58,541 nucleotides of DNA from Candidatus Poribacteria bacterium (GTDB taxonomy: Bacteria; Poribacteria; WGA-4E; PCPOR2b): positions 1 through 58,541 of the forward strand of contig JAJDUM010000088.1 of the NCBI GenBank assembly GCA_022826645.1. The letters run 5' to 3'. The notes beneath the pieces are model-generated. The model was not told the DNA's origin and ran no database searches. It saw only the letters and a program-made list of their open reading frames with translations. Shown here piece by piece: positions 15,355 through 25,162 of this stretch. The position numbers and the translations under genes are program-made. Each line of letters starts with the position of its first letter. Position 1 is the first letter of the stretch.

Positions 15355-18225
15355 ATGTCTGAACGTGCCGCTGTACAAAATCCAATGCTTACATACGCCG
15401 ATGAAATTGGCTGGAGGTCTGTTTCTCGATTAGAAGCAATGGGGATGCGCGGCGGTGATACGGGGCTTTACTTTGCCGATGTGCTAAAATCGCAACTGAT
15501 GAGACTCAACGGCGGGATACTGGACGAATCTCTTTGCGATGAGATTGTGCGACAACTGAATCTGCTCAACCCAACACTTGAAGGAAACAGAGACGCGCTC
15601 TCTTGGTTACATGGGGAACAGTCGTCTTTTGTCGAGGAGGAAGCTCGGCATCGGAATGTTACCCTGATTGATTACGATAATCCTGACAATAACCTGTTTC
15701 ATGTGACCGATGAATGGACGCAGGGTGGGACAGTACACCGCAACCGCGCCGATGTCGTTTTTCTGATTAACGGGATTCCCGTGGCGGTGGTGGAGACCAA
15801 ATCCGCGGGCAAACAGGACGGATTGGCGGAAGGTGTGGAGCAGATCCGCCGCTACCACCGCGAAACGCCGGAAATGTTCACCACCGCACAACTGTTCGGT
15901 GTCACGCAGATGCTGGATCTTTACTACGGCGTAACATGGAACGTCAACCGCAAAAACCTGTTTAACTGGAAGACCGACGAACCCACAAACTACGAGGGGA
16001 AAGTCAAAACCTTCTTTGATCGTGAGCGATTCCTAAAAGTGTTGCGAGAGTCAATCATCTTCCAGAGCAAAGACGACGCGCTGACCAAGGTTGTCTTGCG
16101 TCAGCACCAAGCCCGTGCGGTAGACAAGGTAGTTGAGCGGGTTCACGATCCGACCAAACAGCGCGGACTTATCTGGCACACGCAGGGCAGCGGCAAAACC
16201 CTCACCATGATAACGGTTGCCTCCCGGCTATTGCGCGGTGGTGGGCAGACGGAAAAGCCGACGGTGCTGATGCTAATTGACCGCAATGAATTGGAGAGCC
16301 AGCTTTTCAAGAATATCACCGGCTACGGCATTACCTCGCTTGAAGTTGCAGAGAGTAAGCGAGATCTACAACAAATTCTATCCTCCGGTTATCGCGGCTT
16401 GATTGTTTCAATGATTCATAAATTTAACGATATACCAGCGAACATAAACACCCGCGAAAGCGTGACTGTACTTGTTGATGAAGCACACCGGACCACAGGC
16501 GGCGATCTGGGGAATTACCTGATGGCAGCCCTCCCCAAGGCGACCTATATCGGCTTCACCGGCACCCCCATCGACAACCTCTCTCAGGGCAAGGGGACCT
16601 TTAAGGTGTTCGGTGCGGAGGATGAACAGGGGTATCTGGATAAATACGCGATAGCGGAATCCATTGAAGACGGCACCACCGTTCCGTTGAATTATGCCCT
16701 TGCCCCTTCCAGTTTACTGGTTGACCGCGAAACATTGGAGGAGGAATTTTTCAAGCATGTGATGAGGTCGGGTGTAAGCGATTTTGAGGAGCTACACGCA
16801 ATTCTAGACCGTGCAGTCCAGTTAAAAGCGATAATGAAAGCCCCCAATCGAGTGGATAATGTTGCTGCAGCTGTCGCTAAACACTTTCGACAAAACGTAG
16901 AGCCGATGGGATTCAAGGCGTTTCTGGTTGCTGTTGATCGCGAGGCATGTGCGTTCTACAAGACGGCGCTTGACGAACATCTACCATCCGAGTGTTCGGA
17001 GGTGGTCTATTCCGGGGCCAGTCGGGATTCCGAAGCTATGAAAATCTATCACCGCACCGATGACGAAGAGAGGGAGATTCGTCAGAAATTCACCGATAAA
17101 AACGAACAGCCGAAGATTCTAATTGTAACCCAAAAGCTGCTAACCGGCTTCGATGCACCGATTCTTTACTGCATCTACCTCGATAAACCGATGCGCGACC
17201 ATGTACTACTACAGGCAATTGCCCGCGTCAACCGTCCCTATGAGGACGACGACGGACTGATAAAACCGTACGGGTTCGTCTTAGACTTCGTCGGTATCTT
17301 TGGCAGCTTGGAAAAAGCCCTCGCCTTCGATTCAGATGTGGTGGGAAGTGTGATTCGGAACATTGATGTGCTTAAAAACCTTTTCGCCAAGCTAATTCAG
17401 GAGGACGCCGCACAGTATTTACCCTTTGCGATGGGGTGGGACGATAGAGCGAAAGAGCGCGCAATTGAACATTTCGATGACAATCGGGGCAGAGACGAGT
17501 TCTTCAAATTCTTCAAACAAGTACAAAATATCTATACCATTCTCTCGCCGGATGCCTTCTTGCATCCGTACATAGATGATTATCAGTCACTTGCATCGCT
17601 CTACGGGCTAATCCGTAACGCCTATGCCGACCGTCCTTATGTTGATAGGGAGTTGACCGCTAAGACAAAGGGACTGTTACAGCAGCATACAACGAGTGAT
17701 CAGTTTGAGCTGCCGGGTTCTATTCAGGAATTAGACGTAAACACATTGAGGGAAATTAAACAGAGCTATGTATCCGACAGAGTGAAGGTGCTGAATTTAC
17801 GGAAAGTTCTGCGTAAAACAGTAACGGAAGAAAGCCGATCCAAACCGTTTCTAATTTCGATTGGAGAACGGGCGGAAGAGCTGACTGAAAGGTATGAGAA
17901 TGGTCTGTTGGCGACGCAAGCGGCACTCGCTGCGTTTGAGAACTTGGCGACTGAGTATGTGCAAGCTGAAACAGAACGTGCCCAAATGGACCTAGACGAG
18001 AATGCCTACGCAGTTTATACAGTGCTTAAAGGATTTGCGGAGGACATTACCCCAGAACGGGTGCGATCCCTGAATAGAGTTTTTGACCGATTCCCCGATT
18101 ATCAGTGGGACCCACATCAACAGAGCGAGCTGCGGACGATGTTCTACATAACATTAAGACCCATTGTTGGGACAGAAAATTACATTGAAGCAACAAGCAC
18201 GTTGTTAAACTTGGAACGAATATGA
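15355..18225 (+). CDS. hsdR: Type I restriction enzyme motor/nuclease subunit HsdR
   Basis: A 956-residue protein. The N-terminal PD-(D/E)xK nuclease contains RADVVFLINGIPVAVVETKS near residues 132-150. The superfamily-2 motor has Walker A THTQGSGKTL-like HTQGSGKT near 277, DEAHR near 376 and GFTGTPID near 400, and a helicase C-terminal segment TGFDAPILYCIYLDKPM. A helical C-terminal region contacts HsdM. It translocates and cuts unmodified DNA. It overlaps the next gene by 4 bp. No frameshift is visible, so the system looks intact. Confidence 0.93.
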   Translation: MSERAAVQNPMLTYADEIGWRSVSRLEAMGMRGGDTGLYFADVLKSQLMRLNGGILDESLCDEIVRQLNLLNPTLEGNRDALSWLHGEQSSFVEEEARHRNVTLIDYDNPDNNLFHVTDEWTQGGTVHRNRADVVFLINGIPVAVVETKSAGKQDGLAEGVEQIRRYHRETPEMFTTAQLFGVTQMLDLYYGVTWNVNRKNLFNWKTDEPTNYEGKVKTFFDRERFLKVLRESIIFQSKDDALTKVVLRQHQARAVDKVVERVHDPTKQRGLIWHTQGSGKTLTMITVASRLLRGGGQTEKPTVLMLIDRNELESQLFKNITGYGITSLEVAESKRDLQQILSSGYRGLIVSMIHKFNDIPANINTRESVTVLVDEAHRTTGGDLGNYLMAALPKATYIGFTGTPIDNLSQGKGTFKVFGAEDEQGYLDKYAIAESIEDGTTVPLNYALAPSSLLVDRETLEEEFFKHVMRSGVSDFEELHAILDRAVQLKAIMKAPNRVDNVAAAVAKHFRQNVEPMGFKAFLVAVDREACAFYKTALDEHLPSECSEVVYSGASRDSEAMKIYHRTDDEEREIRQKFTDKNEQPKILIVTQKLLTGFDAPILYCIYLDKPMRDHVLLQAIARVNRPYEDDDGLIKPYGFVLDFVGIFGSLEKALAFDSDVVGSVIRNIDVLKNLFAKLIQEDAAQYLPFAMGWDDRAKERAIEHFDDNRGRDEFFKFFKQVQNIYTILSPDAFLHPYIDDYQSLASLYGLIRNAYADRPYVDRELTAKTKGLLQQHTTSDQFELPGSIQELDVNTLREIKQSYVSDRVKVLNLRKVLRKTVTEESRSKPFLISIGERAEELTERYENGLLATQAALAAFENLATEYVQAETERAQMDLDENAYAVYTVLKGFAEDITPERVRSLNRVFDRFPDYQWDPHQQSELRTMFYITLRPIVGTENYIEATSTLLNLERI

Positions 18226-18545
18226 AGGTTGAAAATATCTGGAACGACTCAGAGGATTTGAAAGATGCGGTGTGGTCATGGTCAGACCGCATGGGTGTCA
18301 CGGTGCGGGAGGTGCATCTGCGCGACATGCGGACAAAGTGGGCATCCATATCGACGAACGGACGCTTAACTCTCAGCACCGATCTGCTTGAGCTACCGGA
18401 AGCGCTGGGCGAATTTGTCATCGTCCATGAACTGGTCCATCTCCTCGTCCCAAACCACGGCAGAGTTTTCAAGAGTTTCATGTCCGCCTACCTGCCCGAT
18501 TGGGAGGAACGGCAGCATCACCTCCAAACCTTGCTGGGCGCTTAG
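18222..18545 (+). CDS. Small YgjP/DUF45-type zinc metallopeptidase
   Basis: A 107-residue protein overlapping hsdR by ATGA. It contains the metal-binding signature HELVHLLVPNHGRVF (HExxH plus a distal His), the hallmark of the YgjP-like/DUF45 family; these proteins are about 230 residues when full length, so this is the catalytic half only. Such genes are frequently linked to type I restriction operons, but their role there is not established. Tight coupling suggests it is made with HsdR. Confidence 0.85.
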   Translation: MKVENIWNDSEDLKDAVWSWSDRMGVTVREVHLRDMRTKWASISTNGRLTLSTDLLELPEALGEFVIVHELVHLLVPNHGRVFKSFMSAYLPDWEERQHHLQTLLGA

Positions 18546-18617
18546 GACGGATATCATACACACGTCGCCCTTCTGGGGCCACTGTTTTTATGTAGGGGCA
18601 ACCCTTGTGGTTGCCCT

Positions 18618-18797
18618 AGTGTACTAGTATTTCACCAAATAAATTGTGATAAGTCACTCCGTGCTCGGCTTGGCTATGTCTATCCAAGCCACTGTGCGGG
18701 GGAGGTGTCTAAAGGAGGCTTTTGTACCACAATCTGTTAGATTGTGATCCCGCCGCAAACTAACAGTTTGCGCTACATTTATCTGACAGTGTACTAG
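18618..18797. repeat. Short inverted-repeat element, family 2
   Basis: AGTGTACTAG occurs at both ends (18618-18627 and 18788-18797). The left text CTAGTATTTCACCAAATAAA and the reverse complement of the right end CTAGTACACTGTCAGATAAA are similar over about 20 bp. It matches the element at 7657-7820, with a different interior. Confidence 0.6.
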
Positions 18798-19001
18798 ACA
18801 CCCTAACTTTTGCAAAAAGTGTTAAATTTTGTTAAATTCTGTTAAGTGATTGTGGATAACTTCGTTGAAGGACCGCGAATATCATACCCGCATCGCGCCT
18901 CTGGGGCTTTTGTGTATGGTGGCTCCGGTATTCTATAAACATGTCGCCCCGCTGGGGCTAACAGCAAAAGCGCATCCGCTGCGTCCGGCTTCCGTTTTTT
19001 T

Positions 19002-19045
19002 ATCCGCGTAATCCCTAAATCCGTGTTAATCCGCGATTCAGACAA
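19002..19045 (-). repeat. CGGATTAACACGGATT repeat, right flank of defence island
   Basis: The reverse complement of this segment begins TTGTCTGAATCGCGGATTAA and matches 11739-11782 with very few differences, in the opposite orientation. Confidence 0.75.
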
Positions 19046-19069
19046 TCCGCACCGGTCACCCCTCCGGTA

Positions 19070-19232
19070 CTGTGGTGAATTTGAGAAATAAGTAGACATC
19101 TACCAGTACTCCGTCCCTCGTACAGTATTCAAAGTCCCCCTGATAAGGGGTACATCCCGATCGATCGGGGGTGGGATTTAGGGGGTTGGCAGTACATTTG
19201 GAGTATCCAAATAATTCTAAAATCTACCATAG
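19070..19232. repeat. Short inverted-repeat element, family 3
   Basis: Left CTGTGGTGAATTTGAGAAAT and the reverse complement of the right end CTATGGTAGATTTTAGAATT form imperfect inverted repeats. The interior carries GTCCCCCTGATAAGGGG and GGGATTTAGGGGG. A sister copy lies at 25163-25318, and a right end alone at 1678-1716. Confidence 0.65.
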
Positions 19233-19420
19233 TTGCCATTTGGCGGCTGAAACCAATCTCATGCGATTCAAAATCCTGCTTTGGACCACTTCTATCCTAT
19301 CTGTTCCCACCCTTCAAATAAAGAGAGTTTGCTCCCTTATTTCGCTCCAACATGTCAACGCAGATCAAAATATTTCCGTCATAAAAATAAACTTAAAATA
19401 TCAAAGGAGAATATCACCAC

Positions 19421-21664
19421 GTGAATCGGTTTCTAATCTGCTTTTTGCTAATCGTATTTACTTATCCCTGTGCTGGGTTTGGACAACAACCGCCAAGCAG
19501 TACAGGGGAAATTTCCGGAGTAGTCTATCAACAGGATCTTGAGCAGCCGGTCGCATCCGCACGGATCCGCATCGTAGAAACAAACCAGCGGCTCACAACC
19601 GACCAGAACGGCGAATTTCGAGTCCGGAACCTACCCGCTGGAACATATACACTCACCGTATCCGCTTCAGGCTATCAGCCGCCGGAGGACGTCGTCGTTA
19701 CCATTGAGCCGGGACAAACAACCGAACTCAAAATTTACCTTGAACAGGAGACGATCGAACTTGATGAGGTAGAAGTGACCGGAGAACGTGCTGCGGCGCC
19801 TGTTGGGAGACAAACCTTAAGTGGCTCAGAGATCCAGCGCGTCCCCGGCTCCACAGGCGATGCCCTGCGCGCCCTACAAGCCCTGCCCAGTATCGGTGTT
19901 GCGAACGACTTCAGCGGTGCGCTCTATATCCGCGGCGGTTCAGATGAAGATAACTTGTACTACTTTGACCGGGTGCCGATCGGTTATCCCTACCACTTCG
20001 GTGGAATCGTCTCGTCCCTCAGTTCCGAAGTCATCGAGCGCATCGATGTCTACGCCGGCGGCTACGGCGCCGAATTTGGCGTCGATTCACAAGCGGTGAT
20101 CGACATCTATTCTCGGAACAAAAACAGAGACGGATTTCGTGCAAAATTTAACCTGAACGTGCTTTACTCGGAAGGACTGTTGGAGGGGCAAATCAGCGAT
20201 CAGGGTTTCTGGTATTTTGCTGGACGACGAAGTTACATTGATCTGTTTCTCGGATCGTTGGCGTTTGATAGTGGTGCAATCACCGCCTTCCCCCGGTTCT
20301 GGGATTATCAGGTAAAGGGAGGCTATGACCTCAATGATAAGCATCAACTCTCTCTGAATATATTCGCTTCTGGCGACAGCTTTGCACTCAAACTGGATGG
20401 TGAGGATGTGGACGAAGATGTCAGAGGGAACATTAGCTTCGGGAGCGGCTTTGAAGGGGCTGGTATTCACCTCCGTTCCCGGTTCACTGACCGGTTGACC
20501 TCCTTTCTGTCCTTGACCCGCTCCGATTTCCAATTCGACGTCAGTGCCGGTCCTGAGCTTGCTCTAAAGATTGATGCACCAGATTACGTGCTCCGCGAGG
20601 ACATCACCTACACCTTAAACCCGAAACATCAACTTGAATCCGGCGTGATACTTGGTTTTGAACCGGGCAGCGCGACTGGCAAGTTCATCCGTCCACCCGA
20701 TGAGGGCGAAGTTGACTATGATCCACGGTTCATCGAAAAGCAAGAATTCGATGAATCCGTATCTGGCAGACGCATGGAAGTGTATCTACAAGACCGATAT
20801 AAAGTGTTACCATTCCTGTCAGTTGTGCTCGGTTTGCGGGTAGATTACTTTAACCTTGTTGACGACTTTTCTATCCAACCGCGCGGCAGTCTTCTATTGG
20901 ATATTATGGAAGGCTCTCAACTCCAATTCTCTTACGGAAACTATTATCAGGTGCCGGGCCCACCACGACTTACCCAAAGCGTTGGGAATCCTGATCTGAC
21001 CACAAGCCAAGCCAGTCATTATGTATTGGAATTCACACGTCAAGTGTCGGAGGGGACAGAGTTCAAATTCGCAGGCTATTATAAAGATCTTGCGAACCTT
21101 GTGACCAACGATGATGACATGATATATCTTAACCAAGGCGCTGGATTTGCGCAGGGAACAGAAGTATTTCTACGTCACCGTGCCGGAGATCGATTCTTAG
21201 GTTGGGGATCCTACACGTATGGGCTTTCTAAACGGCGTGACCGCCCGGAAGAACCGTATCGATACTATTCGTTTGACCAGACGCATGTTGCGACCTTGGC
21301 GGCGACTTATAGGCTGACGCCGACATGGGAGATCGGTCTAAAATGGCAATATCGAACTGGAAATCCCTATACTCCAGTAGAAGGCGCAACTCAGAAGACC
21401 GATCCGCGTAACGACGAGTTGATCTATATCCCAAATTACGCGGAGATAAATTCAGCGCGACTGCCGCCCTATCACCGATTGGATGTGAAACTCAGCAAGG
21501 CATTCCGATTTAACAGCTGGGAGATGAGTTTCTTTCTTGAACTCTTGAATGCCTATAATCGCAAGAATCTGCTCGATTTCAGCTACAACGACGACTATTC
21601 CGAAAAGGACGAAATCTACCAATTCCCGATCATCCCCTACCTCGGGATCACCACCGAGTTTTAA
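19421..21664 (+). CDS. TonB-dependent outer-membrane receptor with carboxypeptidase-like N-domain
   Basis: A 747-residue protein, GTG start with AAAGGAGAA upstream. Signal peptide MNRFLICFLLIVFTYPCAGFG, then a carboxypeptidase-regulatory-like beta-sandwich (ISGVVYQQDLEQPV...TTELKIYL, about 28-110), a plug domain (LYIRGGSDEDNLYYFDRVPI, about 125-230) and a long barrel ending in F (YLGITTEF). It imports a bulky ligand across the outer membrane, energised by TonB. No TonB box is obvious. The neighbouring sulfatases suggest a sulfated compound, but that is inference. At 747 residues it is small for this type. Confidence 0.88.
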   Translation: MNRFLICFLLIVFTYPCAGFGQQPPSSTGEISGVVYQQDLEQPVASARIRIVETNQRLTTDQNGEFRVRNLPAGTYTLTVSASGYQPPEDVVVTIEPGQTTELKIYLEQETIELDEVEVTGERAAAPVGRQTLSGSEIQRVPGSTGDALRALQALPSIGVANDFSGALYIRGGSDEDNLYYFDRVPIGYPYHFGGIVSSLSSEVIERIDVYAGGYGAEFGVDSQAVIDIYSRNKNRDGFRAKFNLNVLYSEGLLEGQISDQGFWYFAGRRSYIDLFLGSLAFDSGAITAFPRFWDYQVKGGYDLNDKHQLSLNIFASGDSFALKLDGEDVDEDVRGNISFGSGFEGAGIHLRSRFTDRLTSFLSLTRSDFQFDVSAGPELALKIDAPDYVLREDITYTLNPKHQLESGVILGFEPGSATGKFIRPPDEGEVDYDPRFIEKQEFDESVSGRRMEVYLQDRYKVLPFLSVVLGLRVDYFNLVDDFSIQPRGSLLLDIMEGSQLQFSYGNYYQVPGPPRLTQSVGNPDLTTSQASHYVLEFTRQVSEGTEFKFAGYYKDLANLVTNDDDMIYLNQGAGFAQGTEVFLRHRAGDRFLGWGSYTYGLSKRRDRPEEPYRYYSFDQTHVATLAATYRLTPTWEIGLKWQYRTGNPYTPVEGATQKTDPRNDELIYIPNYAEINSARLPPYHRLDVKLSKAFRFNSWEMSFFLELLNAYNRKNLLDFSYNDDYSEKDEIYQFPIIPYLGITTEF

Positions 21665-22224
21665 CAACCACTCAAACCGATAAAAACTTGACATCACCCC
21701 AGTCCGCATCTATCATAACCTAAGTTGCTAGTTGTAAAACCTGCTCGGCTTGGATAGACATATCCAAGCCATAACCACTTTTGCTATAGACATATCGCTC
21801 CGCCCCGATAAATCGGGGAGTTCATTGGTTCATTAGTCGGTTGGTTCATTCATTCTTCTTACGTTCCACCGTTCGGATACACATGTCGCCCCGCTGGGGC
21901 TTAGGGTATTTGTTTATTCCGTGTGCTATAAACATGTCGCCCCGCTGGGGCTAAATGCATTCTGTCCCGTCCTAAAATAGTCCCGTGTCACTTTCCGGTT
22001 TCTACCTTGAAAACCCTTAAATCTTGAGAATCCAGATTCAGGCAATTATCATGCACCGCCCTCAATTAATTCTAAACTTTACTATAGTAAGGTTCATTCG
22101 TAGTGAACGCAGATCTGCGTTCCGTTTTTTCTTACGCATTACGAATTACGTATTATACTTCATTTAGCCCCAGAAGGGCGACCTGTGTGTTGAATCTTAA
22201 AGCAATCTTCGTATCGGAGAAAAT
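21665..22224. repeat. Repeat island before the sulfatase
   Basis: No gene. It contains three GC-rich palindromic words (21880-21903, 21927-21953, 22165-22189), the palindrome CCCCGATAAATCGGGG at about 21797, CAATGAAC-type words in reverse (about 21820-21855), a right-end-like fragment of family 3 (about 22065-22092) and an ACGAATTACG patch (about 22127-22150). AATCGGAG... at 22213 is the sulfatase ribosome site. Confidence 0.7.
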
Positions 22225-23691
22225 ATGAGACCTAACATTCTTATCTTTATGACCGACCAAGAACAAGCCGACGTGGTACATCCAGACCATCCATGTATCA
22301 CGCCAAACGCGACCAGGTTAGCACAGGAAGGGGTTCTCTTTCCCCGTTCATTCTGTCCAACCGCGCACTGCTGCCCCTCACGCGCAACATTTATGACAGG
22401 CGTGTATCCCAGTCGGCACGGGATCTACAACAACGTCAGCAATCCGACCGCCATCCACCACGAACTCTACGAAGGTGTCAGGATGTTCAGTGAGACACTC
22501 CGATCTTCCGGCTATAATCTTGGGTACGCCGGAAAATGGCACGTTACCGATGCCGAGAACCCGTCCGACCGTGGCTGGGAAGATCTGCACCTCACAGGCG
22601 GCAAAGGCAGCTACATGCACCGTTCGGTCGCGCAGTGGCAGGAACAAGCCAAGCAGCCCGAATCAACGGAACGCGAACGTGGGCAAATCCTCCGTCCCGG
22701 TTGGGGACACTATCAGCTATACAATTCCTATCCGACCGACACGCCCAAAGGCTACGAAGACCACCGGGACTATCGGGTTGTCCAATCCGGGTTGGAAGGG
22801 TTGCGGCGATTAGCACAAGCGGACGCGCCGTGGTGCCTATACATCGGACCGAGCGGTCCTCACGACCCGTTCATCGTACCAGAACGATTCGCCCAGATGT
22901 ATGATCCGAAAGAGATTCCACTCCCGCCGAACTTCCACGACACACTCGAAGACAAACCCCGCGTGTATCAGCGAGCACGTCAGCAGTATTGGGGACAACT
23001 CTCGGAAGACGAAGTGCGCGAGTCCCTCCAACACTATTGGGGATACTGCACAATGGAGGACGCGATGTTCGGCGAGGTGCTTGAGGCGTTAGAGGAGACA
23101 GGACAGGCGGACAATACCCTGGTTCTACGGATGAGCGACCACGGCGATTACTGCGGCGCGCACGGGTTATACCTCAAAGGTGTGCCGGCATTCCGTGAGG
23201 CATATAACATCGCCACGATTGCCCGTTGGCCCCAAGGGATCACCAACCCCAACCGCGAGGTCGATGAGTTTGTCAGTCTCGCCGATTTCGCCCCCACCTT
23301 CATTGAGTTGGGGGGCGAATCCGTGCCAGAGGACCTGACGGGTAGGAGCCTCGTGCCGTTCCTGCAAGACGAGACTCCCTCCGATTGGACGGACGCATTC
23401 CACACCCAGTTCAACGGAGTCGAGTTGTATTACAGCCAACGCGTCGTGAACACCAAGGAGTTCAAATACGTCTACAACGGCTTCGACTTTGACGAGGTAT
23501 ACGATCTGCGGAACGACCCGCACGAGATGGTGAACCTCAGCGATCATCCCGATTATCAAGATGTAAAGCGCGATCTCGTGCGTCGGATGTGGCGGTTCGC
23601 AGGACGCGAGGACGACATCATCTTCAACCCCTACGCAACGGTGGCATTTGCGCCGTGGGGACCCGCCGATGCCCTGCGTGATGAAGCGTAA
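22225..23691 (+). CDS. Sulfatase, formylglycine type
   Basis: A 488-residue sulfatase with the activation motif C49-C-P-S-R53 (CCPSRATFMTG), whose first Cys should be converted to formylglycine. Metal ligands are expected in ILIFMTDQEQAD and in the later MSDHGDYCGAHG. It lacks a signal peptide, so it probably acts in the cytoplasm on imported sulfate esters, like choline-sulfatase relatives. GGAG precedes the ATG. The next gene starts 15 bp after its stop, so the two are probably co-transcribed. No formylglycine-generating enzyme is seen nearby. Confidence 0.92.
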   Translation: MRPNILIFMTDQEQADVVHPDHPCITPNATRLAQEGVLFPRSFCPTAHCCPSRATFMTGVYPSRHGIYNNVSNPTAIHHELYEGVRMFSETLRSSGYNLGYAGKWHVTDAENPSDRGWEDLHLTGGKGSYMHRSVAQWQEQAKQPESTERERGQILRPGWGHYQLYNSYPTDTPKGYEDHRDYRVVQSGLEGLRRLAQADAPWCLYIGPSGPHDPFIVPERFAQMYDPKEIPLPPNFHDTLEDKPRVYQRARQQYWGQLSEDEVRESLQHYWGYCTMEDAMFGEVLEALEETGQADNTLVLRMSDHGDYCGAHGLYLKGVPAFREAYNIATIARWPQGITNPNREVDEFVSLADFAPTFIELGGESVPEDLTGRSLVPFLQDETPSDWTDAFHTQFNGVELYYSQRVVNTKEFKYVYNGFDFDEVYDLRNDPHEMVNLSDHPDYQDVKRDLVRRMWRFAGREDDIIFNPYATVAFAPWGPADALRDEA

Positions 23692-23706
23692 AAAAGGAGC
23701 AACTTC

Positions 23707-25152
23707 ATGGCAACCCTGAAAGGGATCATTCGAGACGGCGTTTCCGGTGCCCCCGTCGAGGCGAAGGTCCACGTGCTGACCAGTAGTGGCAATTTCGTCC
23801 ATCCAGCGGATAGCATCCTAAAGATTGGACCGGGCGATCCGTTTTTCTACTGTCCGGGAGAGTTCACGGTGGACGTGCCCCGCGGCTCAACCGACATCGT
23901 AGTCGAGCGTGGCACGGAGTACGAACCGCTTCGCAAGGTTGTTTCGATGCCAGCGAAAGGGGCGGTGGAGGTCGAGTTGCATCTCAAACGTTGGGCAGAC
24001 CTTCCATCGCAGGGGTGGTATCCGGGAAATACACATCTGCACTACAATGAGGATGAGGCGCAGCCCGATGATCGGCTGCGTCTCGATCCCAAGGTCCACG
24101 ATCTCAGCGTAACCGTTATCAGTCTCCTGCAGCGAGGCGAAATCCCCTACGCCAGCAATAAGTATCCGCTCGGATTCATGACCGACTACTCGACCGCCCA
24201 CCATCTTGTCGATTGCGGCGAGGAGAATCGGCATAACTCCGCTTACGGCGGTGGGTCCGGGCACGTCATGTTCCTCCACATCGAGAATCTGGTCGAGCCT
24301 GTCAGTCGCGGCAAGCTGGTCAGCGACTTCGATCCCGACTACCCGCCCATCTGTTACGCCTGCGATGATGCCAAACGGCAGGGAGGCGTTGTGCTGTGGT
24401 GCCATAACGGACGGGGGATGGAAGCACCGGTGGCAGCAGCGTTGGGGAAGTTGGACGCCTTCAACCTGTTCGATCCCGCTTGGAAAGATCTCGAATACGA
24501 CATCTGGTATCACCTGCTCAACTGCGGTATCCCGCTGCCCGCATCGACCGGGACAGATTGGTTCATCTGTGCGAACAACCGTGTCTATGTCCAAACCGAT
24601 GGCGACTTCACCTATGAAAGTTGGCTGAAGGGCTTGCAGGCGGGACGTACCTTTATCACGAACGGACCGGCACTGTTCCTGAACCTCGACGGTCAAGCGC
24701 CCGGCAGCGCTATCGAATCGCCGAATGGTCAGCCTCGCACCGTATCAGGACAAATTAGGTGGGGTTCGCACTATCCGCTCACCTGTGTCGAGTTGGTTCA
24801 GAACGGGGCAGTCACACAAACTGTGCCCCTGGATGGGAAAAAACAGGGCGGGGAATGGGGGTTTGACCTCCGAATCGAATCCGATGGCTGGGTCGCCGCG
24901 CGTGCTTTCGGAGAGGCACGTGACAGCTTTGCACAACCGGTCTACGCCCACACCAGCCCTATCTACATCGGCACAGGTCGCCCGGACAGCGTAGCACAGG
25001 AGTCCGCGACGTTCTTTGTCCGCTCGATTGACAATGCAATGGAGATAGTCAACCGGGATTGGCGGTTCACAAAGGACACACAGCGGGAGGAAGTCCTACA
25101 CCTGTTCAACGAAGGACGAAAAGTCTACGCAAATCTAACCGATTCACGTTAG
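23707..25152 (+). CDS. CehA/McbA-type metallohydrolase
   Basis: A 481-residue cytoplasmic hydrolase. An N-terminal beta domain (GIIRDGVSGAPVEAKVHV) is followed by a PHP-like metal site starting GNTHLHYNEDEAQPDD, histidines in SGHVMFLHIEN and VVLWCHNGRG, then the family end LQAGRTFITNGPAL. Relatives hydrolyse carbamate or phosphonate-type esters and sometimes act in phosphate scavenging, but no substrate can be assigned. AAAAAGGAGC precedes the ATG. It forms a pair with the sulfatase upstream. Confidence 0.8.
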   Translation: MATLKGIIRDGVSGAPVEAKVHVLTSSGNFVHPADSILKIGPGDPFFYCPGEFTVDVPRGSTDIVVERGTEYEPLRKVVSMPAKGAVEVELHLKRWADLPSQGWYPGNTHLHYNEDEAQPDDRLRLDPKVHDLSVTVISLLQRGEIPYASNKYPLGFMTDYSTAHHLVDCGEENRHNSAYGGGSGHVMFLHIENLVEPVSRGKLVSDFDPDYPPICYACDDAKRQGGVVLWCHNGRGMEAPVAAALGKLDAFNLFDPAWKDLEYDIWYHLLNCGIPLPASTGTDWFICANNRVYVQTDGDFTYESWLKGLQAGRTFITNGPALFLNLDGQAPGSAIESPNGQPRTVSGQIRWGSHYPLTCVELVQNGAVTQTVPLDGKKQGGEWGFDLRIESDGWVAARAFGEARDSFAQPVYAHTSPIYIGTGRPDSVAQESATFFVRSIDNAMEIVNRDWRFTKDTQREEVLHLFNEGRKVYANLTDSR

Positions 25153-25162
25153 GAGTACTGTA

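Larger units (their letters stand above)
18546..19420. repeat. Repeat island right of the defence cluster
   Basis: About 875 bp without a supported gene. It contains a family-2 element (18618-18797), GC-rich palindromic words (18561-18580, about 18890, 18933-18960), the inverted copy of the CGGATTAACACGGATT repeat (19002-19045), and a family-3 element (19070-19232). AAAGGAGAA at about 19402 is the ribosome site of the next gene. Confidence 0.7.

Noticed and set aside
19171..19542. Open frame of 123 codons before the TonB receptor, with a hydrophobic MRFKILLWTTSIL segment
   Set aside because: It overlaps the receptor start by over 120 bp, begins inside a repeat, and shows no recognisable family.
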